Part shown: positions 5,736 to 14,777 of the stretch, piece by piece
Position numbering within the stretch: the first letter of the stretch is position 1
Layout of the letters: each line of letters opens with the position of its first letter
Program-made: the position numbers and the translations under genes
DNA from: a virus
Virus record (IMG/VR): IMGVR_UViG_3300042923_000399
Span: 1 to 38,972 of that record
Length of the DNA stretch: 38,972 nucleotides
Strand: one strand, 5' to 3'
The notes under the pieces: model-generated
Told to the model about the DNA's origin: nothing
Databases searched by the model: none
The model's input: the letters and a program-made list of their open reading frames with translations, nothing else

Positions 5736-7333
5736 GAGGCACCTCCCAAAGCCTCGAGCGCAGCGGTGAGGTTCGCGCGGATCTTGTCGAACGCCTCGCG
5801 AGTGAGGGTGACCGTATCCACCGGGTCGGGGTCGGGCGCGGCGGCGAGCTCTACGGCGCGCGCCACGATTCCATCCAGATTCATCGACGGGCCGGGACAC
5901 GCGGTCGCGTTCACGCCAGCCTCGTTGTGACCGATGATGTGCGTCCGGTCGAGTTTGATGTCGACGGTGAACGCACCGAACGTCGTCTGCTTCGACAGCC
6001 ACGCCGCAATACGGGCGATCGTCTCGTGAGAGTCCTGCGAGATGCCCCACGTAGGCGAGCCGGAGGTGTTCTGCGTCTCGATCGCCACCGAGTAAGTGTT
6101 CGCGGAGCCTGTCGCGCTCGGGCGCTTCTCCGGCGCAATCATCTCGATCACGTCACCGTTCGCCTTCACATACCACGTCGGGCAGGATGAGCGGTCGTTC
6201 TTCGTCTTGAAGTACGGCTCCTCGTCTCCGGTGTTCGTGGTGTGGTGGATGATGAGCCGGTTGATGACGGAACCTGCTGCGCGGTCGCTGGAGAGCGGTA
6301 CGGTCCACCCGCGGATCGCGTCAGGGTAGACGGGTGTGCGAGGTTCCGCGGGTGATGCGACGGGCTCAGTGGGGAGTGTGACCTTCGTCCACCCCCTGCG
6401 CGCGTTCAGGTGCTCCTGAAGCTTCTTCACGGTCTCCGGACCGAGAGCCCCATCAACCGTGGCCCCGACATTCATCTGAAGCGCCTTGTACGTCTGCGGA
6501 CCGGGGATGCCGTCCGCTGTGATGCCTACGGCGGTCTGGAATGCCTTCCATGTGATCGGCCCCAGTTCGCCATCGGCTGTGACACCCAGGCTCTTCTGGA
6601 ACGCGGTCGTGGTGGCCGGCCCCCATGAGCCGTCAACGACGAGCGCTCCCGAGGGGGCGGGGGGTGGGGTGGTTGCGCCGAACGTGCCCCCGTTGTTCAG
6701 GTACGTCTGGAGTGCCTTCACCGTGTTGGGGCCGAGGATTCCGTCTGCGAGCGACCCGACCACCCGCTGAAGCGCGGCGATCGTTTGCGGCCCCATCTGT
6801 CCGTCTACGCCGACACCGAGGCGTCCTTGCAGTGCTGAGATGGTCTGCGGCCCGAGCTGGCCGTCGACTGTCACGCCGAGGACGGACTGCAACTTCGAGG
6901 TGGTCGCTGCACCCCAATCGCCGTCTACTACGAGCATGCCGTTTCCTCCCGCGGTCGAACCGGCGCCGACTACGCGGCTGCGGTCAAAGAACTGCCAGTA
7001 CCCGGAAGTGGTCGCGTGACCAGCGACTTCCGAGTGGAGGTGTGGGCCGGTTGAGTTGCCGGTGTTGCCGACGAATCCCAGTCGGTCACCCTCGCCGCCG
7101 CTTGACCCCACGGGCGGACAGCCAGCGTGGGAATCCATGTGGTGGTAGCCGACGAGTGGCCCGCCGTGGTACTGGACCCAGATGTAGAACCCGCCGCTGC
7201 CGTTTCGTGACAGTGTCTTGACTGTGAACGGACCGGATGCGCGGATGACCGCACCGCGCGGTTGTGGGTAGTCGACCCCCGAGTGGCCCGGGTAGGTTGC
7301 CGGGTTACTGAACGGCATAGGCAGCTTAGCCAT
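5732..7333 (-). CDS. endolysin with M23 peptidase, PG-binding repeats and amidase
   Basis: 533 aa with two cell-wall-cutting domains. Residues about 10-125 are an M23/LytM-type zinc endopeptidase: HSGVD (H17, D21) and GPHLH (H98, H100). Residues about 134-310 hold eight units of about 21 residues with the PG_binding_1 pattern DGxxGPxTxxALQ, in two blocks of four. Residues about 345-490 are an N-acetylmuramoyl-L-alanine amidase (amidase_2): LIIHHT (H363/H364), IIGHNEAG (H469) and ACPG (C479). The start MAKLPMPF is chosen for AAGGCGGG upstream; an ATG 42 bases earlier lacks a site. The order peptidase-binding-amidase is less common than a single catalytic domain. It degrades the host wall at lysis. 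Confidence 0.92.
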   Translation of the reverse strand: MAKLPMPFSNPATYPGHSGVDYPQPRGAVIRASGPFTVKTLSRNGSGGFYIWVQYHGGPLVGYHHMDSHAGCPPVGSSGGEGDRLGFVGNTGNSTGPHLHSEVAGHATTSGYWQFFDRSRVVGAGSTAGGNGMLVVDGDWGAATTSKLQSVLGVTVDGQLGPQTISALQGRLGVGVDGQMGPQTIAALQRVVGSLADGILGPNTVKALQTYLNNGGTFGATTPPPAPSGALVVDGSWGPATTTAFQKSLGVTADGELGPITWKAFQTAVGITADGIPGPQTYKALQMNVGATVDGALGPETVKKLQEHLNARRGWTKVTLPTEPVASPAEPRTPVYPDAIRGWTVPLSSDRAAGSVINRLIIHHTTNTGDEEPYFKTKNDRSSCPTWYVKANGDVIEMIAPEKRPSATGSANTYSVAIETQNTSGSPTWGISQDSHETIARIAAWLSKQTTFGAFTVDIKLDRTHIIGHNEAGVNATACPGPSMNLDGIVARAVELAAAPDPDPVDTVTLTREAFDKIRANLTAALEALGGAS

Positions 7334-7401
7334 GTGGTCCCGCCTTCCTGGGGGCATGAGAAAAGCCCCCGACACTGCGGGGGCTTGAGGGGTTGCGGCG
7401 G

Positions 7402-7596
7402 TTAGCGGCCGTCGATGATCTTGCGGATGGTGTTCGGTGCTAGGCCGGTGAACGCGGCGAGCTCACGGATCGACGCATCGTCGTTCGCGGCTGCCGTGAT
7501 CGCGTCCCGGTACGCCCGGTCAGCACGTTCCTTCGCCGCCTCGGCACGCCTGATCGCGGCCTGATGTTTCGCGGGAACGGTGCCCCTGACTGTCAC
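7402..7596 (-). CDS. small HTH DNA-binding protein (64 aa)
   Basis: Starts at GTG in a GTGA overlap with the upstream gene. Residues of about 8-40 form a charged helix (IRRAEAAKERADRAYRDAI). The C-terminal RELAAFTGLAPNTIRKIIDGR is a good helix-turn-helix. A regulator of the lysis genes or of lysogeny is plausible, since tandem palindromes lie directly upstream of its two-gene operon. It could also be the missing Cro- or excisionase-like factor. Target unknown. Confidence 0.7.
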   Translation of the reverse strand: MTVRGTVPAKHQAAIRRAEAAKERADRAYRDAITAAANDDASIRELAAFTGLAPNTIRKIIDGR

Positions 7597-7733
7597 TCGC
7601 CCAGTGTAGGGAACTCGTGCAGTGGGGCACCGCCCACCCAGTAGACGGTTCGACCGCACACGTCGGGTGACGTGCATTCGGTGTCGTCGTCGAGGTGGAT
7701 TGCGCCGACCGGGTAGGTGGTTGTGGTGGTCAT
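7593..7733 (-). CDS. small protein with DDDT-C-SP-x2-C motif, 46 aa
   Basis: The ATG at 7733 has GAAGGG seven bases upstream; a closer ATG at 7739 leaves too little spacing. HLDDDTECTSPDVCGRTVYW repeats the pattern seen in the protein at 4870-5058. Two cysteines could bind metal or form a bond. It overlaps the HTH gene (GTGA) and is first in the transcript behind the paired palindromes at 7750-7800. Confidence 0.6.
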   Translation of the reverse strand: MTTTTTYPVGAIHLDDDTECTSPDVCGRTVYWVGGAPLHEFPTLGE

Positions 7734-7749
7734 TGTCATGCCCTTCACT

Positions 7750-7800
7750 GTGTCACTGATTGATACAGTGTGCAAGAGGGACCGTATCAACCAGTGATAC
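7750..7800 (-). promoter_or_regulatory. tandem operator-like palindromes
   Basis: Two copies of one dyad: GTATCA-N5-TGATAC (7784-7800, perfect) and GTGTCA-N5-TGATAC (7750-7766, one mismatch), with centres 34 bp apart (about three helical turns). TTGATA and TATCAA boxes lie inside the two dyads on the leftward strand but 19 bp apart, a poor promoter spacing. The arrangement suggests a dimeric HTH repressor site controlling 7733-5113. The nearby 64-aa HTH protein is a candidate ligand. Confidence 0.65.
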
Positions 7801-7805
7801 ACACC

Positions 7806-8861
7806 TCAACCGGAAGTTGCCGCCGCGATCTGCGCGCCAGTGCCGGCGAGCACATCCGCCAGGCCGAGCGCCGCCGTGCCCACCGTGTCGTCCGTGGGGA
7901 CACCGGCAGCAACTGACGCGGCAGGCGGGACTGCGAGGGTCCCCTCGAGCTGGTCCGAGATGCCGTAGATCACTCCCGCGCGCACGTCCTCGATCGCCGG
8001 GTTGCTGGTCCCGTACCGGGTCAGCACGGTCTGCGACCCGTTGTTGCCTGACGGGTAGTTGTCGTCGTTGTAGAGGTGAATCCTTATGTCCTCACCGTCG
8101 ATGACGGTCCAGGTTCCCTGGATGGGGAAGAAACCGTTCGGGCCGGTCGATGCAGCCATGCCCCCTGAGTAGACGTCGCCTGAGACTCGGAGAACGCCGA
8201 GCGAGACGACAGCGGGAGCCCCCGCACCACCAGTCGAGTACGTTCCAGGGCGTACATCGCCGCGCACTGTCGCCGCGGCGCCGGCCGAAACCTGTACAGC
8301 AGCGGCTGAGGGGTCCGACCCCCCCGTCGCTGATCCATTGACAGTCGCCTCGCCTGCGCTGACCAGGACGCCGTAGGATGTCGAGGCCGACCCGCCCAGG
8401 ACGTCGCCATTGATCTCAATCGCGCCGCCAGTGACCACGACGCCGCGCGACTGAGCCGCCGCCCCACCCGTCACGTCAGCGGTGACCACATGACTGCCGC
8501 CAGTGCAGTTGATCGCGGGAGGCTCGGTTCCGGTCGTGCTCGAATCGGACGTGATCGTGGAGGCGACGGTGAGCGTAACGGCACCGGCCGTCAGTTCGAG
8601 GACCGCGGTCGATGTGCCCGTGTGCGCTCCGACCGCCAGTTCCTGCAACGCGACCGTACGCGTGGTCGAACAGGTGAACTTGCCACCCGCGACCGCCGTC
8701 GAACCCGCGTTGATGCGGAGACTGTTCGCCACCACATTCTGGTCGATCGTGACCGTGAAGTTGTTCGCGTAGACGTCATCGCCGGAGGCGGGGAGCGTGC
8801 CGCCGTTCCACGTTCCCGTCGCAGACCAGTTGCCCGTCGCTACAGCCCATCGTTCAGCCAT
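7806..8861 (-). CDS. beta-rich tail fibre or receptor-binding protein
   Basis: 351 aa, poor in charged residues and rich in Ser, Thr, Gly, Ala and Val. Many short strands repeat in the pattern of a right-handed beta helix (for example GVVVTGGAIEINGDVLGGSAS and GVLVSAGEATVNGSATGG). Its place after the collagen-like fibre gene and before lysis is where actinophages keep receptor-binding proteins. AAGGGGC precedes the ATG. Host receptor and exact role cannot be read from the sequence. Confidence 0.7.
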   Translation of the reverse strand: MAERWAVATGNWSATGTWNGGTLPASGDDVYANNFTVTIDQNVVANSLRINAGSTAVAGGKFTCSTTRTVALQELAVGAHTGTSTAVLELTAGAVTLTVASTITSDSSTTGTEPPAINCTGGSHVVTADVTGGAAAQSRGVVVTGGAIEINGDVLGGSASTSYGVLVSAGEATVNGSATGGSDPSAAAVQVSAGAAATVRGDVRPGTYSTGGAGAPAVVSLGVLRVSGDVYSGGMAASTGPNGFFPIQGTWTVIDGEDIRIHLYNDDNYPSGNNGSQTVLTRYGTSNPAIEDVRAGVIYGISDQLEGTLAVPPAASVAAGVPTDDTVGTAALGLADVLAGTGAQIAAATSG

Positions 8862-8871
8862 GCTCTGCCCC

Positions 8872-9465
8872 TTACGAGTAGCTCAGGCCCGCGCGGCCCG
8901 TCCAAGTCCCCGAACCCGTCTCAACGACGACCGGGGAGGTGAGTGTGATGCGGGTGACCGTCCACCCGGACGAACCCTCAGCGGTCCCGTTCGCCGCGGT
9001 ACCGGTGTAGTCGTAGATGCCGTCATTCGAGTGACGCACCTCTTGGGCTGCACCACCGCCGCCACCCTCGGGCGGGTCGATCCACTCCGTGTCGTAATCG
9101 GTGCCGGAGTTCTTCGCGAGCACCTGCCCAGTCGTGCCACCAGCAGCCACACCGGGACCGGTAGCGCCGGTCGCTCCCGTTGCACCAGTCGCACCCGTAG
9201 CCCCCGTAGCGCCAGGGTCACCCTGCGGACCTTGCGGTCCCGTATCTCCGGTCGGCCCAGTGGCACCCGTCGCACCAGTTTCACCAGCAGGACCGGTAGC
9301 GCCGGCCGCGCCAGTCTCGCCCTGTGGACCCGCGGGACCAGTCTCCCCCTGCGGGCCGGCCGCACCAGTCGCCCCAGCAGGCCCCTGCGGACCCGTAGCG
9401 CCAGTCGGCGTAACCCCCACCTCGATGGCCGGCTGAGCGGTGACCGCTACGGTGATATCACTCAT
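8872..9465 (-). CDS. collagen-like minor tail fibre protein
   Basis: 197 aa. After a 20-residue head, residues 22-105 are uninterrupted Gly-X-Y triplets ([14 protein letters not shown] and similar), which should form a trimeric collagen helix. Next comes the phage-fibre linker [20 protein letters not shown], then a short beta C-terminal domain ([17 protein letters not shown]). Part of the tail tip, probably a flexible fibre. Overlaps the upstream gene by eight bases. Confidence 0.88.
   Translation of the reverse strand: MSDITVAVTAQPAIEVGVTPTGATGPQGPAGATGAAGPQGETGPAGPQGETGAAGATGPAGETGATGATGPTGDTGPQGPQGDPGATGATGATGATGATGATGPGVAAGGTTGQVLAKNSGTDYDTEWIDPPEGGGGGAAQEVRHSNDGIYDYTGTAANGTAEGSSGWTVTRITLTSPVVVETGSGTWTGRAGLSYS
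9151..9402 (-). repeat. collagen triplet-coding repeat
   Basis: About 250 bp of 9-bp-phased repetitive DNA encoding (G-A/P-T/Q)n inside the fibre gene. Such tracts expand and contract by slippage and are prone to assembly errors. Confidence 0.85.
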
Positions 9466-9811
9466 CGCGGCTCACCTGCCCCGACAACCGAATCTTCCCC
9501 GCAAGATACGTACGATCCAGGTCCGTGTTCTCCAAATCCCAGAACACCGGCCCCTCCAACTCAGCCGTATCCGAACCCACAACCGACAGACCAATAACCC
9601 CGGTCGCAGCATCCGACGCGTCCACCGTCAACGAGAACAGAACCTCGCTCGTCACAGCAGTGTCCAGACGCACCTGCGCACGCCACCCCGACGTCGGCAA
9701 CACCAACGGGTCACCAGACTCCGTGTCCGTCATCGTCACCTGAAAGTTCGAGTCATCACCCCGGTAGATGCGGAGATCCAACACCCCAGGCAGTTGAGCC
9801 AGCTCAGCCAT
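9458..9811 (-). CDS. baseplate upper protein (BppU-like) small tail protein
   Basis: 117 aa of alternating strands: [28 protein letters not shown], and a C-terminal [19 protein letters not shown]. This is the layout of BppU N-terminal-type domains that anchor fibres to the tail tip. GAGGGG precedes the ATG. It lies between the S74 fibre and collagen fibre genes, consistent with an adaptor. Family assignment is by pattern only. Confidence 0.6.
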   Translation of the reverse strand: MAELAQLPGVLDLRIYRGDDSNFQVTMTDTESGDPLVLPTSGWRAQVRLDTAVTSEVLFSLTVDASDAATGVIGLSVVGSDTAELEGPVFWDLENTDLDRTYLAGKIRLSGQVSRDE

Positions 9812-9814
9812 TCG

Positions 9815-10558
9815 TCAGCCCCTCAGTTCGTTCTGGAGCGCGGTGATCTCCGCGCGCATCTGTGCGACCTGCACAACCAGCAGGCCGAGGTAGTCGATCC
9901 CAGCCGGGCGCCCGTCTTCGTCGAACGTCACGAAACGTTCCGCGTCGGTCCCGACAAGTTCGTCAGCGATGTACCCGAGCCGACGCCGGCCATCCCCGTC
10001 GATGTACTCCCACTCGGTGAGCTCCGGGAAAATGTCGCTCAGGACCGGCGCCGGAATGATGTTCGTCTTCAAATGACGGGCAGACGGGTTCGAGAACGTC
10101 CCCACCACCGTCAAATTCCCAGGCACCCGAACAGTGTCCTCAGCCCGGCCAAGCATGACCTGATGCGTCGCCGACGTAACCGCCTGATGCCCGACAGCAG
10201 TAGAGAACTCGTGCCCCGCGAACGCCAACCACCCAAGCGCCATCGCGTTCTCATACTGCGCATACGACCGCCCACCCAAGGCGATCGCACCGAACCCATC
10301 AGCAGTCGCCGCCGTACCAACCGCAACAGCCTCATCCGCATCCGTGTCGGTGATCGTAGAAGCCTTCGCCTCAAACCCGACCGCAACCGACGCGTACCCG
10401 TCCGCTAGACCATCGGTACCCAACAGGATGGAATCGCCACCTGCACCAGGATGAGAACTATCCCCAGGAGCGTCCGCAGTGCCAGCCTCGAGCCGTTCAA
10501 CACGCTTCTTCAACCTGCGAGTCTCAGCACTCGGGTCCGAAGGATCATCAAGCGGCAT
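9815..10558 (-). CDS. tail fibre with S74 intramolecular chaperone
   Basis: 247 aa. An N-terminal coiled coil (ETRRLKKRVERLEAG) is followed by YadA-head-like units (YASVAVGFEAKA, GAIALGGRSYAQ, NAMALGWLAFAG, STAVGHQAV). The C-terminus is a peptidase_S74 chaperone with the self-cleavage site around NPSARHLKTN (Ser159 and the following Lys). It should trimerise, fold the fibre and then cleave itself off. GGAGG is placed best for the second of two ATGs. A compact version of the endosialidase-type fibre. Confidence 0.85.
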   Translation of the reverse strand: MPLDDPSDPSAETRRLKKRVERLEAGTADAPGDSSHPGAGGDSILLGTDGLADGYASVAVGFEAKASTITDTDADEAVAVGTAATADGFGAIALGGRSYAQYENAMALGWLAFAGHEFSTAVGHQAVTSATHQVMLGRAEDTVRVPGNLTVVGTFSNPSARHLKTNIIPAPVLSDIFPELTEWEYIDGDGRRRLGYIADELVGTDAERFVTFDEDGRPAGIDYLGLLVVQVAQMRAEITALQNELRG

Positions 10559-11627
10559 CATGCACCTCCGGAGTCACCGTCATACCCATGGAACCCGACA
10601 AAGCCACCACCCGAAGATGCTTCGTGCCAGCCGACAACCGCTCATGCCCAGACTCGACCGTCGCCCCCAGCAGACTCCCCGGCGCCGCGAACTCCGGCCC
10701 ACCCGGGAAGATGCTCAACCCGAGCGACCACGCCGATGTCGGAAATTGCAGGGCCGCGAAGGTGTGATCCGCTGCGGCCTGCAACCGGTCAGGGTCAGTG
10801 ATGTCAGCGAAGTCAACCCACGTATCGCGGACACTGATCGCAGCGGGACCCTCGATACCACCCGCGAACGCAGCCGCAGAAATCGCAGACTTCCCACCAC
10901 CGCTGAACGCGGCAACACCAGTCATCTGCCTGACCACGTCACGCGTGACCTTCAAGTCGAGCACCGGAGACGAATCCCCACGAATCGGGAACGTCGTCTC
11001 CGTGCCGATCTCCACCACCGGAGAACCAACAAGCGTCTCAAACCGCAGGTTCCCGCCAGTCAGATACGGGCGCAGGAACGTCTCGCAACCATCGTCCTCA
11101 ACCTGCTGAAGATGGTCCTCGATCTTCAACCGCTCGTTGTACTTCCAATCAGCGGAGAACCCACCCGACCCGTCAGCAGGCCGGTCGATAGGCAGGTACG
11201 CAATCGCGAACAACGGGTCGAAGATGGCACGCACAGCGCCCGCATGTGACTTGTTCGTGACGGTCAGCACGGAGTTCGTTGGGTGGTACGCGGACACCGG
11301 CCACATCATCCGGTCGTTGAAATACGCACCCCGCAGCTCCACGCTGGACAGACGCACCGACCGAGACTTGTCGTCCCACACATCCCGCTGGATGACCCCC
11401 GCATACGCCACGTGATCGGTAGCCGCCCACTCCTGAGTGACCGTGTACCGGTTCCCAAGCGTCAGTTCTTCAACGTCCGCCTGAGACAGACCAGACCCGA
11501 ACGCACGCACCGTATGGACCGCCGAACCCTGCCCAGTAATCCGCGTCTGCCAGTCGGCATCGCTGCACGGAAGCGTCCCCGCGTAGGTGCCGTCATGCGT
11601 GTAGTAGACCTTGTTCACCCACGTCAC
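10548..11627 (-). CDS. minor tail protein, tail-tip (Gp37/Tal-like)
   Basis: 359 aa starting at GTG in a GTGA overlap with the upstream Dit-like gene, with AAGGTG nine bases upstream. The order tape measure, Dit-like, this gene is the standard siphovirus tail-tip order, which makes it the tail-associated hub protein. Sequence features: beta-rich with AYAGVIQRDVWDDKSRSVRL and KIEDHLQQVEDDGCETFLRP, resembling the Gp37-like fold of actinophage tail proteins. No peptidoglycan hydrolase motif is seen. Confidence 0.75.
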   Translation of the reverse strand: MTWVNKVYYTHDGTYAGTLPCSDADWQTRITGQGSAVHTVRAFGSGLSQADVEELTLGNRYTVTQEWAATDHVAYAGVIQRDVWDDKSRSVRLSSVELRGAYFNDRMMWPVSAYHPTNSVLTVTNKSHAGAVRAIFDPLFAIAYLPIDRPADGSGGFSADWKYNERLKIEDHLQQVEDDGCETFLRPYLTGGNLRFETLVGSPVVEIGTETTFPIRGDSSPVLDLKVTRDVVRQMTGVAAFSGGGKSAISAAAFAGGIEGPAAISVRDTWVDFADITDPDRLQAAADHTFAALQFPTSAWSLGLSIFPGGPEFAAPGSLLGATVESGHERLSAGTKHLRVVALSGSMGMTVTPEVHDAA

Positions 11628-12049
11628 GGGAGCAACACCTTCGTCGGATCGGGAGCCCACAACTGCAACCGGTACCGTGCTGACTGCCCGTACACCTCGA
11701 TGTCGACCTCCGGGGAACCATGCCGGCGAACCTCCGACGTGTACGTCCCCGTCGCCTGCTCAACCGTGAACGTGTCAATCCCGCCATCCGCAAGCAGATC
11801 CTCGAGCGCCTTCATAGCAACCTCAAACGCCTCAGGATCGTCGTCGGTCAGGATGAGTCCCGTGAGAGTGATGAGCCTTGGCCCGAGGTATCCGGGAGCA
11901 TCGAAGTCACCGTCACCGTTCGGGCGTGGGATGGTCTCGCGACGCATCTCCACACCCTCAAACCAGCCCTTCAACCCGTCGTCCTCGATCGTGTACGTAG
12001 CCGCACCCCCACCGCCAACGAACGTCAGCCCACCAAGAGTCGCGTTCAT
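11624..12049 (-). CDS. distal tail protein (Dit-like)
   Basis: 141 aa directly after the tape measure gene, overlapping its stop (TGATG), with AGGGGG upstream. FEGVEMRRETIPRPNGDGDF followed by GPRLITLTGLILTDD and a C-terminal RYRLQLWAPDP segment fit the N-terminal half of siphophage Dit proteins, which cap the tail tube and anchor the baseplate. It is shorter than Gram-positive Dit proteins of about 250 aa, so it is probably only the ring domain. Confidence 0.75.
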   Translation of the reverse strand: MNATLGGLTFVGGGGAATYTIEDDGLKGWFEGVEMRRETIPRPNGDGDFDAPGYLGPRLITLTGLILTDDDPEAFEVAMKALEDLLADGGIDTFTVEQATGTYTSEVRRHGSPEVDIEVYGQSARYRLQLWAPDPTKVLLP

Positions 12050-14727
12050 CAGTTCCCCCTAGCTGCGAACGCCATCCGCTCCGCAGCGATACGAGCGATC
12101 TGCGCTTCACTCATGCCCTCAGCGGGATAGATGTTCTGATTGACCTGCACAGACCGCCCCAACCCGCCACCCCCACCGGAATGCAGGTCATCACGGAACG
12201 CGTACACGGCATGCTGACCACCCATCGCATCAACATCAGCCGAAGTAAGTACGTGCTCGTTGTCCGACAGCGCATACACCCCGGCGCCGTCGTCTGTCGG
12301 CCCACCAGGACCAGAGATCGCACCGCCGCCAGCGCGACCCGGAAGCAGGACCGTCCCCGTACCGACCGGAGCCGACTGCCCCGTGACCGCCGCACTGAAC
12401 GTGACCTGACGGCCATTGAACGACCGCAACCAATCGTTCAGCTTCGTGGACGCCGCATCAGTGTGCACATTGACGAACGTCTCGATGTTCTCCGGAATCA
12501 GCCCAAGCTCATCCGCATAGTCCTCCGCGGCCTGCCCCGTAAGACCAAACTGCTCCAACTGTCGGATCAGTTCCTCACGGCCCTCCTGAACAACCCGTCG
12601 CGCCTCTTCCTCAGAACCCGTGAGCTCATACGTGGACGCCGAGAGTTCCTTCGACGCCTCCGCAAGATCAAGAAGCGCATCCTGGTTATCCCGGCCCGCC
12701 TGCTCGTTCAGATCGAGCGTTGCACCGTTCTCCGCCACCGACGCCGTCAGGTCATCAAGAGACTGCTGCAACTGCGACTGAGCCTCCTTGACGCTGATAG
12801 TCACAGCCCCGAAGTTGCGGATCTGGTCCGCCAGCCCGTCAACCTCTTCACCCGTCAACTGAGCCTGACCCGCAAGGGCGCGCAATGCGTCCTCGTTCTC
12901 CTTGGTGGACTCCTCAGACTGACCAAGAGCAAGGTCAAGAAGTTCCTGCCCATCAGCAGCAACACCCGCAGCAGTCGCCTGCTCAGTCAGAGCCGACTTG
13001 AACGCTGGCATCTGATCCAGCAGAAGCAACTGCTGCTCCTCGGTCAGGTTCGCCGCATCCGCAAGCAGACGGAACTGTCGCTGCGCCGCAGGCAGGTCCG
13101 AATCGGCGATCTTCCCGAGCTCGGTACCCAGCAGTTGCAGGTTCGAGATCGTCGAGTTCCCAATGATGTCCTCAGCACCGGTAGCACCGCCACGGTCCAG
13201 CACGGCACCCAACTCTTCGAGCTGCTTCGTAGCGAGCTCAATCCCGGACCCGCCGAACTTGCCAGCGGAGGAAGCCAGCAGATCCACGGCGTTCCTCGCG
13301 GACGTCACCTTGTTGGCAACTTCCTCAGCCTCGGGACCGATGTCCTTCAACGCCTGCGTGAGAGCATCCAGCGCCACAACACCGACCGCTAGACCCGCGA
13401 TCGCACCGCCGCCGACCTTCGCAATCGTGCTGAGACCCTTAGCGACAGACTGAGTCCGCGGGCTCATAAGTTCCAGAGCCGCGTTGAACTCAGCAACCTT
13501 CGGAATCAGCAACAGATACGCGCCATACGCGATCCCGGCCGCACTACCGACAGCACCAAGCCAGAACACTGCCTGCTGACCAGCGGCAGGCATCTCGTTG
13601 AACTTGTCGACGAGATTCGTGAGGCCCTGCGTGAAGAACCGCAGAGGCCCGTCCGCGGCCTCACCCATCGAGATCAGGGCAGTGTCAACGGCGCCGTTCA
13701 GCGCTTCCCAGTCGCCCTTCAGGTTGTCGAGCTTGGTCGCCGCAGTCTCAGCCGCATACCCGGCGTCATCAACCTTGGTCGTCCAGTCCTTGATGCCCTC
13801 CGCGCCCTCTTCGTAGAGAACCGTCGCACCACGAATCGCGTCCTGACCGAAGATCATCGCCAGCGTGGTCTGCTTCTGCTCGTCCGTCATCCCTGCAAGG
13901 GACGTTTCGAGCTCGCCGGCCAGACCAGACAGACCAATGAACTGGCCCTGAGTGTTGTACGCCTCGAACCCGATCTCCTTCATGAGATCGCGGACCTCAC
14001 CCGTAGGGTTAGCGAGACGCAGAAGCATCGTCCGGAACGACGTACCAGCATCGGAACCAAGCAGGCCCGCCGACGCGAACGCCGCCAAAGAACCCACCGT
14101 CTCCTCAACGGACACACCAAACTGGTCCGCAACCAGACCCGCCTGACCAAGCGCCTGCGAGATGTCGCCCACGTTGCCCATGGCCTTACCTGCACCTGCC
14201 GCCAGAAGGTCAGCCACATGCGTGGCATCGCTACCGTCCAGGCTGAACTGCTGGAGGGTAGTGGCCGCGATCTCCGCAGCCTCAGCCACACCGATACCAG
14301 CAGCCGCAGCAAGGTCCAGAGACCCCGTCAGCGCACCACCCAGAATCTCCGACGCCCCAAGACCAGCCTTCGCCAGCTCCTCAATCGCGTTCGCAGACTC
14401 GGTCGCAGAGAACACTGTCGTAGCGCCAGCCTCGAGCGCCGCATCACGCAGCCCCTCAATGTTGTCGCGCGCATCCTCACCCGTCGCAGCGACATTCGAC
14501 ATCGCCTGGTCGAACTCTCCGAACTTCGCGACCGCAACCCCAAGCCCCGCAGCAATGACCGCGCCCGACGCAAGCGCCGTCCGGCCAAGAAGGGTGAACG
14601 CTTCCCGCTGCTCCGCAAGCTTCTGAGCCTCAGTAGCCGTCTCACGGGTCGCCGCAGCGGCCTTCTTCATCCCATCGACGTACTGCTGGTACCCAATCGA
14701 CAGTTCAGCCTTAACCTGCCTAGTCAT
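12049..14727 (-). CDS. tail tape measure protein
   Basis: 892 aa. The start at 14727 follows GGAGGG. Residues about 40-400 are the TP901-type tape-measure core (FGEFDQAMSNVAATGEDARD; AAEIAATTLQQFSLDGSDA; FASAGLLGSDAGTSFRTML). A membrane-like stretch follows (about 410-480), then long helices. By the usual 1.5 angstrom per residue the tail should be near 130 nm. The last 100 residues contain GGAISGPGGPTDDGAGVYAL and DVDAMGGQHAVYAFRDD, a module also found alone in the gene at 16592-16951. Confidence 0.95.
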   Translation of the reverse strand: MTRQVKAELSIGYQQYVDGMKKAAAATRETATEAQKLAEQREAFTLLGRTALASGAVIAAGLGVAVAKFGEFDQAMSNVAATGEDARDNIEGLRDAALEAGATTVFSATESANAIEELAKAGLGASEILGGALTGSLDLAAAAGIGVAEAAEIAATTLQQFSLDGSDATHVADLLAAGAGKAMGNVGDISQALGQAGLVADQFGVSVEETVGSLAAFASAGLLGSDAGTSFRTMLLRLANPTGEVRDLMKEIGFEAYNTQGQFIGLSGLAGELETSLAGMTDEQKQTTLAMIFGQDAIRGATVLYEEGAEGIKDWTTKVDDAGYAAETAATKLDNLKGDWEALNGAVDTALISMGEAADGPLRFFTQGLTNLVDKFNEMPAAGQQAVFWLGAVGSAAGIAYGAYLLLIPKVAEFNAALELMSPRTQSVAKGLSTIAKVGGGAIAGLAVGVVALDALTQALKDIGPEAEEVANKVTSARNAVDLLASSAGKFGGSGIELATKQLEELGAVLDRGGATGAEDIIGNSTISNLQLLGTELGKIADSDLPAAQRQFRLLADAANLTEEQQLLLLDQMPAFKSALTEQATAAGVAADGQELLDLALGQSEESTKENEDALRALAGQAQLTGEEVDGLADQIRNFGAVTISVKEAQSQLQQSLDDLTASVAENGATLDLNEQAGRDNQDALLDLAEASKELSASTYELTGSEEEARRVVQEGREELIRQLEQFGLTGQAAEDYADELGLIPENIETFVNVHTDAASTKLNDWLRSFNGRQVTFSAAVTGQSAPVGTGTVLLPGRAGGGAISGPGGPTDDGAGVYALSDNEHVLTSADVDAMGGQHAVYAFRDDLHSGGGGGLGRSVQVNQNIYPAEGMSEAQIARIAAERMAFAARGN

Positions 14728-14777
14728 GCACCCTCCAGGGATGTATCTCGACCGGCAGTCCGGTACTGTTCGGTTGC

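Noticed and set aside
9151-9402. Regular repeats suggesting a CRISPR array
   Set aside because: Units are contiguous 9-bp-phased Gly-X-Y codons without unique spacers.
9101-9436. Pro/Val-repeat protein on the plus strand
   Set aside because: It is the reverse-strand shadow of the collagen triplet repeat in the tail fibre gene.
7806-9465. Diversity-generating retroelement target in the tail fibres
   Set aside because: No reverse transcriptase gene and no template/variable repeat pair were seen in the window.
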